Of a stretch of DNA of 64,000 nt, positions 26,056-34,288 are shown one piece after another. This stretch comes from DATAEK01 sp036258055. Its GTDB lineage: Bacteria > Acidobacteriota > Vicinamibacteria > Vicinamibacterales > 2-12-FULL-66-21. The notes beneath the pieces were generated by a model. That model had not been told where the DNA came from, did no database searches, and saw only the letters and a list, made by a program, of their open reading frames with translations. Position numbers and translations under genes: made by a program. The DNA is taken from NCBI GenBank assembly GCA_036258055.1, contig DATAEK010000390.1, positions 4,341-68,340 on the forward strand, given 5' to 3'. The stretch's first letter is position 1, and each line of letters begins with the position of its first letter.

Positions 26056-26496
26056 ATGCTGCCCTTCGCCCGAGGCCGCCGTCTGTTCACCTGGTCGTGC
26101 ATCGCGACGATCGTCGTCGCCGCGCTCCACACGATCGGCAACACCGTCGGGACGCCGCCGGGCGACGCCGCGTTTGTCTCCCTCGAGTCGGCGATGCGGG
26201 GCTACCGCATCCCGATGGGCATGGGCATGTCGCCGTCGGTGTGGGAGATCTATCGCGGCCTCGTCTTCACGATGAGCCTCTGCCTCGTGGCCATGGGCGC
26301 GCTCGGCCTCGCCGTGGCGGGCTCCCGCGATGCGACGACGCGGCTGCTCTCGCGGCTGGCGCTGGTGTTCGCGATCTCCTCCGCGGCGTTGACGATCCTT
26401 TACTGGGTGTATCAGATTCCGCCGCCGCTCATCAGCATGGCGATCGTGACCGTGCTCTTCGCGATCGCGTTTCGCACGACGGCGCAAGCGGAGTAA
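26056..26496 (+). CDS. Small four-helix membrane protein of unknown function
   Basis: The protein has 146 residues. Hydrophobic segments are near 12-30, 65-90, 97-115 and 120-140. A conserved-looking GMGMSPSVWEIYRGL segment follows the first helix. It resembles small uncharacterised inner-membrane proteins with four helices; no active site is seen. It lies 11 bp after the EamA gene and 30 bp before the M20 peptidase gene on the same strand, so it may be co-transcribed. Confidence 0.7.
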   Translation: MLPFARGRRLFTWSCIATIVVAALHTIGNTVGTPPGDAAFVSLESAMRGYRIPMGMGMSPSVWEIYRGLVFTMSLCLVAMGALGLAVAGSRDATTRLLSRLALVFAISSAALTILYWVYQIPPPLISMAIVTVLFAIAFRTTAQAE

Positions 26497-26526
26497 CTGG
26501 CCGGCTTTCGATTCGATCAATCCACC

Positions 26527-27789
26527 ATGACTTCTGCGATCTCACTGCTCCTCCTCGCGCTGTCCCCGTTTGCGTTCGCGCAGGCTCCGGACGCCGGCGT
26601 TCATCGACTACTCGACAGCGCCGAGTTCAAACAGGCCGCGACCTTCATCGACGGCGACTACGAACGGTTCGTCCGCGAGCTGATTACCCTCACCGAGATA
26701 CCGTCGCCGCCGTTCAAGGAACAGCAGCGCGCCCGCGCCTACCTCGAGATGCTGCGCCAGCAGGGTCTGTCGGACGTCGAGATGGATCCCGAGGGCAATG
26801 TAATGGGCGTGCGCAAGGGCAGCGGCGGGCCGATGCTCGCGGTCGTCGCTCACCTCGATACCGTGTTTCCCGAAGGCACGGACGTCAAGGTCAAGCGCGA
26901 CGGCACGAAGCTGATGGCGCCTGGTATCGGCGACGACACCCGTGGCCTCGCGCTGATGCTCGCCGTCATTCGGGCGATGGACGCGGGAAAGATGCGGACC
27001 ACCAGCGACATTCTGTTCGTCGGCAACGTGGGCGAGGAAGGCGAAGGCGATCTGCGCGGCGTCAAATACCTGTTGCAGAAGGGCAAGTACAAGGATCGCA
27101 TCAAGCAGTTCATCGCGATCGATGGCGGCGAGCAGGGCTCGATCACGCGTGCAGGTGTCGGCAGCTTCCGTTATCGTGTGACGTTCAAAGGCCCCGGCGG
27201 TCACAGCTACGGAGCCTTTGGCCTGGTGAATCCCGCCTTTGCGATGGGAAATGCGATCGCGAAATTCGCCCGGCTCCAGGTGCCATCCAATCCCAAGACG
27301 ACGTTCAACGTCGGCGTCGTCGGCGGTGGCACCTCGGTCAACTCGATCCCGTCGGAAGTCCGGATGGACGTGGACATGCGCTCGGAATCGTGCGCCGAGC
27401 TGAAGAAGGTCAACGACGCGTTTCTCGCGCTGGTCAAGGAAGCGGTCGACGAGGAGAACCGCGCGCGATCCACACGCGAGGGGCGCGTCGAGGCGGATCC
27501 CAAGTCGATCGGTGAGCGACCCTGCGGAGAGACAGCGATCCAGTCGCCGATCGTCCAGACCACGGCGGCGGTTGCGAAAGCGTTCGACCTGAAGCCCTCG
27601 TTCGAGACCAGCAGCACGGATTCGAACATCCCCATGAGCCTGGGGATTCCAGCTGTCACCATCGGCCGCGGCGGTCCGGGCGGCCGGGGCCACTCTCCCG
27701 ACGAGTGGACGGACGTGAACAAAAGGTCAGCGACGCGGGCGGTTCAGGTCGCGATGGCGATGATACTCGCGGTCGCCGGCGTGCCGTAG
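26527..27789 (+). CDS. Secreted M20-family metallopeptidase
   Basis: The protein has 420 residues with a signal peptide (MTSAISLLLLALSPFAFA, 1-18). The dizinc site motifs are VVAHLDTVFPEG, PGIGDDTRGLALML, NVGEEGEGDLRG (general base Glu) and the C-terminal HSPDEW. The dimerisation domain opens with GGHSYGAFG. The layout resembles M20 peptidase T-like and carboxypeptidase-like enzymes, which trim peptides or N-acyl amino acids. Signal peptide and motifs place it in the periplasm; the precise substrate is open. Confidence 0.9.
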   Translation: MTSAISLLLLALSPFAFAQAPDAGVHRLLDSAEFKQAATFIDGDYERFVRELITLTEIPSPPFKEQQRARAYLEMLRQQGLSDVEMDPEGNVMGVRKGSGGPMLAVVAHLDTVFPEGTDVKVKRDGTKLMAPGIGDDTRGLALMLAVIRAMDAGKMRTTSDILFVGNVGEEGEGDLRGVKYLLQKGKYKDRIKQFIAIDGGEQGSITRAGVGSFRYRVTFKGPGGHSYGAFGLVNPAFAMGNAIAKFARLQVPSNPKTTFNVGVVGGGTSVNSIPSEVRMDVDMRSESCAELKKVNDAFLALVKEAVDEENRARSTREGRVEADPKSIGERPCGETAIQSPIVQTTAAVAKAFDLKPSFETSSTDSNIPMSLGIPAVTIGRGGPGGRGHSPDEWTDVNKRSATRAVQVAMAMILAVAGVP

Positions 27790-27821
27790 GAGAAGGAAGG
27801 GTAGGTCGGAGAGTCCCTGTA

Positions 27822-27841
27822 GTGTCCGGCTTCAGCCGGAC
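27822..27841. repeat. REP-like palindrome, copy 3
   Basis: GTGTCCGGCTTCAGCCGGAC, 32 bp after the M20 peptidase stop codon and 26 bp before the next start. Same element as at 13393 and 22666. Confidence 0.85.
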
Positions 27842-27867
27842 CCGAAAGTCTGCGGTAGCATACCGCC

Positions 27868-28779
27868 ATGCGATCAACAGCCGACATCCTCACTCAGCTC
27901 GACCTCCCCACGCGCGACGCCTACGATCTCCCGTCCTCGCGCCTTCGCTTTCCTGACGGTGGTCACTTCCGAGTGGAGATTCCGTCGTGTGAAGGGCCGC
28001 GGGTCATGGACGAAGTCTGCCGTGCCGCGGACGAGCGCAGCGTGCCGGTCCATCGCGTCAGTCAGGGCAGCGGCGTCATGCTGCAGACCGACGACGAGAT
28101 TGCTGCAATGGTCGCCAAGGGACGCGAGCGCGGCATCGAGGTCTGCCTCTTCGTCGGACCGCGTGCCAACTGGGACGCCGGCGTGCAGGCGACGACGTCA
28201 GCCGGGCGTGTGGTGGGCTCCGCATTGCGCGGTGCCGATCAGCTGTCGTTCGGGATCGACGACGTCCTTCACGGGCTGAAGCTCGGCATCCGATCGATCC
28301 TCGTTGCCGATCTCGGTCAACTGATGGTGCTCGGGAAGATGAAAGCGACTGGTGACCTGCCGTCGGACTTCGTGCTCAAGAGCTCGGTCACCCTCGCGGC
28401 GCCGAATCCCGCGGCCGCGCGAGTGCTCGAGGATCTCGGTGCGACGTCGATCAACTTGCCGGTGGACTTGTCGCTTCCTCAGATTGCGGCGATTCGTGCC
28501 GCCGTCGATGTCGCGTTGGATTTCTACATCGAGGCGCCGGACGACTTCGGCGGGACGATCCGCCACTACGAGGCGGCAGAGCTGATTCGCGTGGGCGCGC
28601 CGATGTACCTCAAATTCGGCTTGCGCAATGCGCCGGCGATCTATCCGTCCGGGCAGCATCTCGAGCCGACGGTCCTGGCCATGGCGCGCGAGCGCGTCCG
28701 CCGCGCCTCGATCGGCTTGTCGATCCTGCGACGCTACGCGCCCGAGACGAAGGCGTCGCCGATCGGCGTCCAGGTGTAG
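27868..28779 (+). CDS. U32-peptidase-like TIM-barrel protein
   Basis: The protein has 303 residues. FRVEIPSCEGPRVMDEVCRAA, VPVHRVSQGSGVMLQTDDEI and EVCLFVGPRANWDAG match a conserved family usually annotated as 'peptidase' or U32-like. A barrel continues through LGIRSILVADLGQLMVLG, LKSSVTLAAPNPAAARVLEDLG and INLPVDLSLPQIAAIRAAVD. No catalytic site is certain, and proteolysis is not established for this branch. No signal peptide, so cytoplasmic. Single gene, convergent with the next one. Confidence 0.75.
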   Translation: MRSTADILTQLDLPTRDAYDLPSSRLRFPDGGHFRVEIPSCEGPRVMDEVCRAADERSVPVHRVSQGSGVMLQTDDEIAAMVAKGRERGIEVCLFVGPRANWDAGVQATTSAGRVVGSALRGADQLSFGIDDVLHGLKLGIRSILVADLGQLMVLGKMKATGDLPSDFVLKSSVTLAAPNPAAARVLEDLGATSINLPVDLSLPQIAAIRAAVDVALDFYIEAPDDFGGTIRHYEAAELIRVGAPMYLKFGLRNAPAIYPSGQHLEPTVLAMARERVRRASIGLSILRRYAPETKASPIGVQV

Positions 28780-28809
28780 CGGCGGATCCGAATTCGTCGT
28801 TGCGGCGAT

Positions 28810-29226
28810 CTACTTCCCGCAGGCCGACTTCACGTCTACGAACACGAGCTCGATGGGCGTGTCATCGAGGTTCAGGTCCTCATGACGGTCGGGAGTGCTC
28901 CAGCGCGTTTCTCCGGCCTTCGCGCGCGATTCGGTGACGTCGCCGTTCGGCCGTTTCAGCGACTGGTGGGTGGGGGTCAGGTAGACCGTCACGCGTCCGC
29001 ACCGGTGCTCGTGCAGGAGGCCAGGCTCCCGTGCGGCGTACTTCACACGAACGACGCGGACGTGCTCGTTCTCGATCTCGACGGAGTAGTGCTGCCGATC
29101 CTTCGCAACCGGATCGTCCGGGCCGAAATCCACGGGCTTTGCCGGTGCCTGAACGGCAGCGTCCCTGGATGCTGCCGCCTGGAACAGGACGATCGCCGAA
29201 AGCATCACCAGCGTCGCTCGCACCAT
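28810..29226 (-). CDS. Secreted cupin-like protein
   Basis: The protein has 138 residues from ATG 29226, which has AGGAG 7 bases upstream (a GTG one codon earlier is also possible). Residues 1-28 form a signal peptide. The mature part, HYSVEIENEHVRVVRVKYAAREPGLLHEH...RVTVYLTP, is a short double-stranded beta-helix (cupin-like) pattern with LLHEHRCGRVTV as the possible metal-site region. Two Cys residues may form a disulfide. It lies 10 bp after the dehydratase gene on the same strand, so it may be the last gene of that transcript. Function unknown. Confidence 0.7.
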   Translation of the reverse strand: MVRATLVMLSAIVLFQAAASRDAAVQAPAKPVDFGPDDPVAKDRQHYSVEIENEHVRVVRVKYAAREPGLLHEHRCGRVTVYLTPTHQSLKRPNGDVTESRAKAGETRWSTPDRHEDLNLDDTPIELVFVDVKSACGK

Positions 29227-29236
29227 CACACGTCTC

Positions 29237-30409
29237 CTATTCGATCACGTCGAATTTCTTCAGGGCATCTTCCTTGATCGTCAAGCCCAGGCCAGGGAGA
29301 TCGTTGCGCAGATCGATGTACCCATCCGACGGCGTTGGCTCGCCGTCGAAGATGTACCAGAACAGCTCGTTACCGACTTCCACATCGACCGGCGGGAAGA
29401 ACTCGGCCATCGGCGAGTTCAGGCTCGCCATGACAATGTGGTAGTTGTGCATCTGTCCGGCGTGCGGCACCACCGGCACCGAGTACGACTCGGCGAGCGC
29501 GGCAATCTTTCGGGCTTGAGAGATGCCGCCGACCCGATTCGTATCGAACTGAATGTAGTCGAGCGCCCGCGCGTCGAGCAGGTCGCGGAACTCGTAGATC
29601 GTGAACCCGTGTTCCCCACCCGCGATCGGCACGCGGTTCATCGCCTTCAATGACGCGTAGCCGTGGAGATCGTCGGGGATGACGGCCTCCTCGAGCCATC
29701 GCAGGCGAAACGGTTCGAGCAGCGGAATCATGCGCCGCGCGTAATCGAGGGTCCATCCCATGTACGCGTCGGCCATGATGTCGACGCCGTCGCCGACAAC
29801 TTCCCGAACGGTGCGAACGAGCGCGACGTTCCGCTGCATGCCGTCGGCACCGTCAGTTGGCCCCCATCCAAATCGCAGCTTCAGTGCTTTGTAGCCGGCA
29901 TCGCGATACTTCGCGGCTTCGGCGGCGAGTTGGTCCAGCGGCTGACTGTAGAGCCGGCTCGCGTAGACGGGAATCTTCGGCTTGGTTCGACCGCCCAGCA
30001 TCCGGAAAACCGGCTGCCCGGCGGCTTTCGCGATGACGTCCCACAGCGCGATATCCACGGCGCTGATCGCGGTCATCCCGATCCCCTTCCGCCCGAACGC
30101 CATCGTCTTTCGATACATGTGCTGCCAGAGGAACTCGAGGTCCCAGGGATCGGCGCCAAGCAGCAGCGGCTTGAGATACACGTCGATCGTCTGCTTGGTC
30201 ACGCGCGGGGCGAGCGCCGCGTTGCCGATGCCCACATGACCGGCGTCGGTGAAGATCTCGACGATCACCCAGCCGTGAAACCGGAAGCCGGCCATCGAGT
30301 CGGCTGGCAGCGACAGCAGGTCCATCGGATTCGTGCAGAAATGCGGCGCCGGCGGAACCGTCGGGCCGCGCCATTCGACGACGCGCGTGCGGACATCGGT
30401 GATTTTCAT
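29237..30409 (-). CDS. Enolase-superfamily sugar-acid dehydratase (L-rhamnonate dehydratase-like)
   Basis: The protein has 390 residues. The mandelate racemase/muconate lactonising pattern is clear: GWVIVEIFTDAGHVGIGNA cap domain, AISAVDIALWDVIAKAAGQPV, LKLRFGWGPTDG, the metal ligands in DIMADAYMGW, LRWLEEAVIPDD and IAGGEHGFT, and a catalytic His region VVPHAGQMHNYH. GWGPTDG and GEH are shared with L-rhamnonate dehydratases, so a deoxy or hexonate substrate is likely. Its ATG overlaps the stop of the MFS gene by 4 bases, giving a transport-dehydration pair. The exact sugar acid is not proven. Confidence 0.85.
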   Translation of the reverse strand: MKITDVRTRVVEWRGPTVPPAPHFCTNPMDLLSLPADSMAGFRFHGWVIVEIFTDAGHVGIGNAALAPRVTKQTIDVYLKPLLLGADPWDLEFLWQHMYRKTMAFGRKGIGMTAISAVDIALWDVIAKAAGQPVFRMLGGRTKPKIPVYASRLYSQPLDQLAAEAAKYRDAGYKALKLRFGWGPTDGADGMQRNVALVRTVREVVGDGVDIMADAYMGWTLDYARRMIPLLEPFRLRWLEEAVIPDDLHGYASLKAMNRVPIAGGEHGFTIYEFRDLLDARALDYIQFDTNRVGGISQARKIAALAESYSVPVVPHAGQMHNYHIVMASLNSPMAEFFPPVDVEVGNELFWYIFDGEPTPSDGYIDLRNDLPGLGLTIKEDALKKFDVIE

Positions 30410-31647
30410 AGGCGTTGCAGCGGACGAATCTGCGGAATCGTGACGAGAATGAGGATGAACGCCAGGACGTGGAACGTGCCGACGATCGCGAACACGGTGC
30501 CGTAACCAAGGCCGCTGTCGAGGATCCGGCCCGCGATCAGGTTGAACACGACGCCGCCCATCGCGCCGCCGAAACCTACGAGTCCAGCGACGGAGGCAAC
30601 GATCCGGCGGGGGAAGAGATCGGTCGGCACGATCATCACCAGCGTCGACCACGACTGCTGGCCGAAAAACGCAATGCTGAAGAGCACGATCGCGAGGTTC
30701 GTCGGCACGTGCGTGACGAAGACGATGAGCGGCATCACGGCTGCGCTCGCGCCCAGCGCGATCTTGCGCGCGGCGTTCAGTGAGAATCCCCGTTGAAGGA
30801 GCCGGCTCGAGAACCATCCGCCGGTCAGCGCGCCCACGCCGGCCGCCGCGTACGGGATCCACGCGTAGTAGCCGACCTGCTTCACGTCGAAGCCGCGAAT
30901 GTCGTAGAGGTACTTCGGCAGCCAGAACAGATAGAAGTACCACGCCGCATCGCTCAGGAACTTGCCCAGCACCAGTCCCCAGACCTCCACGAACGACAGC
31001 AGTCTGACCCAGGACACCGGCGCATCGTCACGCCGATCGCTCTCGGTCAGCACTTCCTGCAGCTCGGCGCGTTCGGCGGCAGACAATCGAGGGTGGCTCG
31101 CGGCCGGCTGATACGCCGACGCCCACCAGATCGACCACGCGAGTCCGACGGCCCCGGTTGCCACGAAGACCCAGGGCCACCGGGCGAAGCCGAGGATCGC
31201 GGCGATGGCTGGTGGCGCGATTACGGATCCGATCGCCGTCCCCGCGTTGATGAGGCCCATGGCGGTCGACCGCTCGCGCGCCGGAAACCACTCGGCGACG
31301 GCTTTGGTTGCGGCTGGGAAGCCCCCGCCTTCGCCCATGCCGAGCAGGAACCGGCTGGTCAGGAGCGATCGAAAGCCGGTCGCCAGTCCGTGACTCGCCG
31401 AGGCCAGCGACCACGCAATCATGATGGCCAGCATCCCGCGGCGCGTGCCGAGGGCGTCGACGAGCGCACCGCCGCCCGCGTACATCAGGGCGTAGGCGAG
31501 CAGGAATGCCGCCTGGAGCTGCGAGAATTGTGTGTTGCTCAGCGGGATGTCATGCTGAATCGCGGCGACGGCCACCGAGAGCGCCTGGCGATCGAGATAG
31601 CTGATCGCGATGGCGGTGCTGAGCAGGAAAGCAATGGACCAGCGCAA
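30406..31647 (-). CDS. MFS transporter, anion:cation symporter (hexuronate/sugar-acid) type
   Basis: About 413 residues with twelve helices. Motifs: SYLDRQALSVAVAAIQHDIPLSNTQ in the first helix and loop, LVDALGTRRGMLAIMI, GMGEGGGFPAATKAVAEWFPARERS (characteristic of the ACS family), and APVSWVRLLSFVEVWGLVLGKF in the middle. ACS members import hexuronates, galactonate or similar acids with H+. TTG 31647 was chosen since homology starts there; no ATG is suitable and a heptamer repeat begins 8 bp upstream. The 4-base overlap with the dehydratase gene supports import of its substrate. Confidence 0.88.
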   Translation of the reverse strand: MRWSIAFLLSTAIAISYLDRQALSVAVAAIQHDIPLSNTQFSQLQAAFLLAYALMYAGGGALVDALGTRRGMLAIMIAWSLASASHGLATGFRSLLTSRFLLGMGEGGGFPAATKAVAEWFPARERSTAMGLINAGTAIGSVIAPPAIAAILGFARWPWVFVATGAVGLAWSIWWASAYQPAASHPRLSAAERAELQEVLTESDRRDDAPVSWVRLLSFVEVWGLVLGKFLSDAAWYFYLFWLPKYLYDIRGFDVKQVGYYAWIPYAAAGVGALTGGWFSSRLLQRGFSLNAARKIALGASAAVMPLIVFVTHVPTNLAIVLFSIAFFGQQSWSTLVMIVPTDLFPRRIVASVAGLVGFGGAMGGVVFNLIAGRILDSGLGYGTVFAIVGTFHVLAFILILVTIPQIRPLQRL

Positions 31648-31654
31648 GAATGTA

Positions 31655-31689
31655 ATGGTAAATGGCAAATGGTGAGTGGCAAATGGGTA
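31655..31689. repeat. Heptamer tandem repeat array, second locus
   Basis: Five 7-base units: ATGGTAA, ATGGCAA, ATGGTGA, GTGGCAA, ATGGGTA. Same family as 5693-5772. It lies in the divergent region between the MFS gene and the dehydrogenase gene. Confidence 0.9.
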
Positions 31690-31720
31690 TCGCACCAGGC
31701 AAATCGATGAGAGGGAACCG

Positions 31721-32620
31721 ATGAACAGCGTCGCGTTTCTCGGACTGGGCACAATGGGCGGCGGAATGGCGATGCGCCTGATCGAAGCAGGCTTTTCCCT
31801 GCGTGTGTGGAACCGCAGCCCGGAACGCGCTGAGGCACTTCGCCAGGCAGGCGCAACGGTCGCGCGCACGCCGCGTGACGCAGCGGCCACTGCCGACGTC
31901 GTCCTCAGCATGGTCGCCGACGACGAAGCGTCGCGCGCGGTGTGGACGGGTACGGAGGGCGCGCTGGCCTCGGCGGCACGTGGCGCGCTGCTGATCGAGT
32001 GCAGTACCCTGTCCCCCGCGTGGATTCAGCAGCTCTCCGCCGCCGCCGCCGAACGCGGATGCGCGTTCCTGGACGCGCCGGTCACCGGCAGCAAGCCGCA
32101 GGCTGCCGCTGGTGAGCTGTTGTTCCTGGTGGGTGGGGATGCGAACGTGTACGAGCGGGCGCGTCCGGTGTTGACCCCGATGAGCCGTGACGTCATCCAT
32201 CTGGGTCCGATCGGCAGCGGCGCCCGGATGAAGCTCGTGAACAACTTCGTCTGCGGCGTACAGGCAGCCGCGCTCGCCGAGGGCCTGGCCCTGGTCGAAG
32301 CCAGCGGCCTCGACGTGGACAAAGCCGTGACCGTGCTCGCAAATGGCGCTCCTGGGAGCCCGCTCGTGAAAGCCCTGGCCGCTCGCATGACCGCTCGGGA
32401 TTACCGCGTGCTGTTCAGGCTGTCACTGATGCGAAAGGATCTCGCCTACGCGGTTGACGAGGCCGCGCGACATCAGCTGTCGCTCGAGACCGCGGCGACG
32501 GCGCGCGATGTGTTTCAGGAGGCCATCGACGCGGGGTGGGGAAGCTCCGACATGTCCGCTGTCCTGGAGAGCGTGAAGGCCCATCGAATCAGCGGTAAGA
32601 GCAGCAGCCGCGGCGCATGA
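31721..32620 (+). CDS. NAD(P)-dependent beta-hydroxyacid dehydrogenase family oxidoreductase
   Basis: The protein has 299 residues from ATG 31721 (GAGAGGGA upstream). VAFLGLGTMGGGMAMRLIEAGF is the NAD(P) motif; FLDAPVTGSKPQAAAGELLFLVGG and GSGARMKLVNNFVCGVQ carry the substrate loop and catalytic Lys. It belongs with glyoxylate/succinic semialdehyde reductase and 3-hydroxyisobutyrate dehydrogenase relatives. It is divergent from the sugar-acid MFS gene, so it could act on a breakdown product of that pathway (inference). Its stop overlaps the next start codon by 4 bases. Confidence 0.87.
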   Translation: MNSVAFLGLGTMGGGMAMRLIEAGFSLRVWNRSPERAEALRQAGATVARTPRDAAATADVVLSMVADDEASRAVWTGTEGALASAARGALLIECSTLSPAWIQQLSAAAAERGCAFLDAPVTGSKPQAAAGELLFLVGGDANVYERARPVLTPMSRDVIHLGPIGSGARMKLVNNFVCGVQAAALAEGLALVEASGLDVDKAVTVLANGAPGSPLVKALAARMTARDYRVLFRLSLMRKDLAYAVDEAARHQLSLETAATARDVFQEAIDAGWGSSDMSAVLESVKAHRISGKSSSRGA

Positions 32621-33567
32621 AGACGCTCAGGATCCTCGCCCTGGTCGCACTCGCGGGATGGACGGCGTCTGCCGCGCGCACGACCGCTCAGACGATTCGG
32701 GAGATGGCCTTCACGTTTGACGATCTGCCGGCGTCACGCATGCAGCAGCCGGTCGAAGGGATCGAGCGCTTCACGCGGGACCTTCTGGCCACCTTGCAGC
32801 GTCATGAGGCGCCGGCGATCGGGTTCGTGAACGAAGGAAAACTGAGACCGAATGGTCAGCTCGACGACCGGTTGGTCGGCGTTCTTCGCCAGTGGCGCGC
32901 GGCGGGCATGGAGCTCGGGAATCACACCTACGGCCATCTCGATCTGCATCAAGTGCCGCTCGCCGACGTCGAGGCAGATGTTCTCAGAGGCGAAGCCGTG
33001 ATCCGCGAGCTGCTCGCGGGAAGCCACCAGCAGCCGCGCTTCTTTCGGCATCCGTACCTCCATACGGGGCGATCGATCGACATCCGGCACTCATTTGAAG
33101 CATTTTTGAAGGCGCACGCGTATCGCGTGGCGCCGGTATCGATCGACAACTCGGACTACGTGTTTGCAGCCGCCTACGACATGGCCGGAGAAGGCGACCG
33201 CAGAAAGATCGCCGCCGAGTACGTCGAGTACATGAGCAAGGTCGTGACGTTCTACGAAGGTCAGGCGCGCATGCTCCTCGGCCGCGATCTACGACAGATC
33301 CTGCTCGTCCATGCGAGCGCGCTCAACGGCGCCGCGTTCGACGCGTTCGTCACGCATCTCGAATCGCGCGGGTATCGATTCATCACGCTCGAGCGCGCTC
33401 TCGACGATCCCGCGTACGCGCTGAAGGACGACTTCGTCGGTCCCGGCGGCATCAGCTGGATCCATCGCTGGGCGATCACGCAGCACAAGCCGAAGACGAT
33501 GTTCAAAGGGGAGCCGGAGGTGCCGGAATGGATCGCGCGGGCCTCGGGCGGGTCAAACCGGTTCTAG
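32617..33567 (+). CDS. Secreted polysaccharide deacetylase-family protein
   Basis: The protein has 316 residues with a signal peptide (MKTLRILALVALAGWTASA). NodB-fold motifs are MAFTFDDLPA (TFDD), MELGNHTYGHLDLHQV (His pair) and FFRHPYLHTG (motif 3). It uses a metal-bound Asp-His-His site to remove acyl groups from polysaccharides, or is a relative acting on peptidoglycan. It is translationally coupled to the dehydrogenase gene (ATGA). The final NRF residues and the TAG stop already lie at the start of the downstream 9-mer repeat. Confidence 0.87.
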   Translation: MKTLRILALVALAGWTASAARTTAQTIREMAFTFDDLPASRMQQPVEGIERFTRDLLATLQRHEAPAIGFVNEGKLRPNGQLDDRLVGVLRQWRAAGMELGNHTYGHLDLHQVPLADVEADVLRGEAVIRELLAGSHQQPRFFRHPYLHTGRSIDIRHSFEAFLKAHAYRVAPVSIDNSDYVFAAAYDMAGEGDRRKIAAEYVEYMSKVVTFYEGQARMLLGRDLRQILLVHASALNGAAFDAFVTHLESRGYRFITLERALDDPAYALKDDFVGPGGISWIHRWAITQHKPKTMFKGEPEVPEWIARASGGSNRF

Positions 33568-33650
33568 GGTTCTACTGGTTCTACTGGTTCTACAGGTTCT
33601 GCAGGTTCTGCAGGTTCTGCAGGTTCTAATTCGTTCTCGGTTCTACGGTT
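33560..33650. repeat. 9-mer tandem repeat array (GGTTCTGCA family)
   Basis: Units GGTTCTACT x2, GGTTCTACA, GGTTCTGCA x3, GGTTCTAAT with degenerate flanks on both sides. It fills the space between two convergent genes. The deacetylase stop TAG (33565-33567) and the stop of the minus-strand gene (33643-33645) both come from repeat units. Confidence 0.9.
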
Positions 33651-33948
33651 CGACCAGCTGCGACAGGAACTCGCGCGTGCCGGGAGGACCGGTGACGTCG
33701 AGAACGCATGGGCCGCCGCCGGGTTCGACCGTGAGCTGGAACCGCAGGAAGCGGCAACACTGGCGCTCCGCATCGATCACCGTGGCCACGTCGCGCAAGA
33801 GGTCGGCGCTCGGGGCGAACGTATAGCGCCAGCCGCTCGACGTTTCTTCGCGCCGTTCCGCGCGCTTGACGAGGCCGGGCAGCAGCTCAGCGCGCCTCGT
33901 CTGGAGATCTCCCTGATTGAGTGTGCAGGCGACGGGCAGGTCGGTCAT
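33643..33948 (-). CDS. Small conserved Cys-pair protein of unknown function
   Basis: The protein has 101 residues with no signal peptide. Residues about 1-30 include VACTLNQGDLQTRRAELLPGL; the middle has VATVIDAERQCCRFLRFQLTVEPGGG with adjacent cysteines, ending VTGPPGTREFLSQL. Short proteins with the ERxCCxFL pattern occur near metal-resistance genes, but no such genes are here. Its ATG overlaps the stop of the upstream 86-residue ORF by 4 bases. Function unknown. Confidence 0.65.
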   Translation of the reverse strand: MTDLPVACTLNQGDLQTRRAELLPGLVKRAERREETSSGWRYTFAPSADLLRDVATVIDAERQCCRFLRFQLTVEPGGGPCVLDVTGPPGTREFLSQLVEP

Positions 33949-34205
33949 TTGCGGATCTCCCGGATCGCGCGGCCGACGGCTTCGAGGTTCGGCACGCGCA
34001 GTTCTTCGTACTCCTGAGACACGACGATCCCGTCGGCACCCGCGCTGAACGACTTGACGACGGCGTCGTAGACCTCGCGCGGATCGGCGGGAAGCGAGCC
34101 CGCGTTGACCGCGGCAGTCCGCCCGATCAGGTCGAGGCAGTGCTCGATCCCTTCGTCGAGCATCGTGTGGGGCCCCATCTGAATGCCAACGAACGGATCG
34201 GCCAT
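33945..34205 (-). CDS. Probable remnant of a TIM-barrel glycosidase-like gene (internal deletion)
   Basis: The ORF has 86 residues. The start MADPFVGIQMGPHTMLDEGIEHCLDLI looks like the N-terminus, and VYDAVVKSFSAGADGIVVSQEYEELRVPNLEAVGRAIREI like the C-terminus, of a family of about 400-residue barrel proteins annotated as putative glycosyl hydrolases. Only about 10 residues (NAGSLPADPR) join the two ends. The frame is intact, so a large in-frame deletion is inferred from memory of the family. No Shine-Dalgarno precedes ATG 34205. If translated, it would probably not fold as a barrel. Confidence 0.5.
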   Translation of the reverse strand: MADPFVGIQMGPHTMLDEGIEHCLDLIGRTAAVNAGSLPADPREVYDAVVKSFSAGADGIVVSQEYEELRVPNLEAVGRAIREIRK

Positions 34206-34288
34206 GCGGCGAGCGTCGATGTGGTTTGCGCCGTCGACACCGGCGGTCCCGAACGATGGGTGGGCGGCGTTTCGTTCATGGCCTCAGG

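Noticed and set aside
33564..33773. A minus-strand 69-residue ORF ending in repeated EPAEP/EPVEP units
   Set aside because: The EP repeats come from the 9-mer DNA array; the rest overlaps a better minus-strand gene in another frame.
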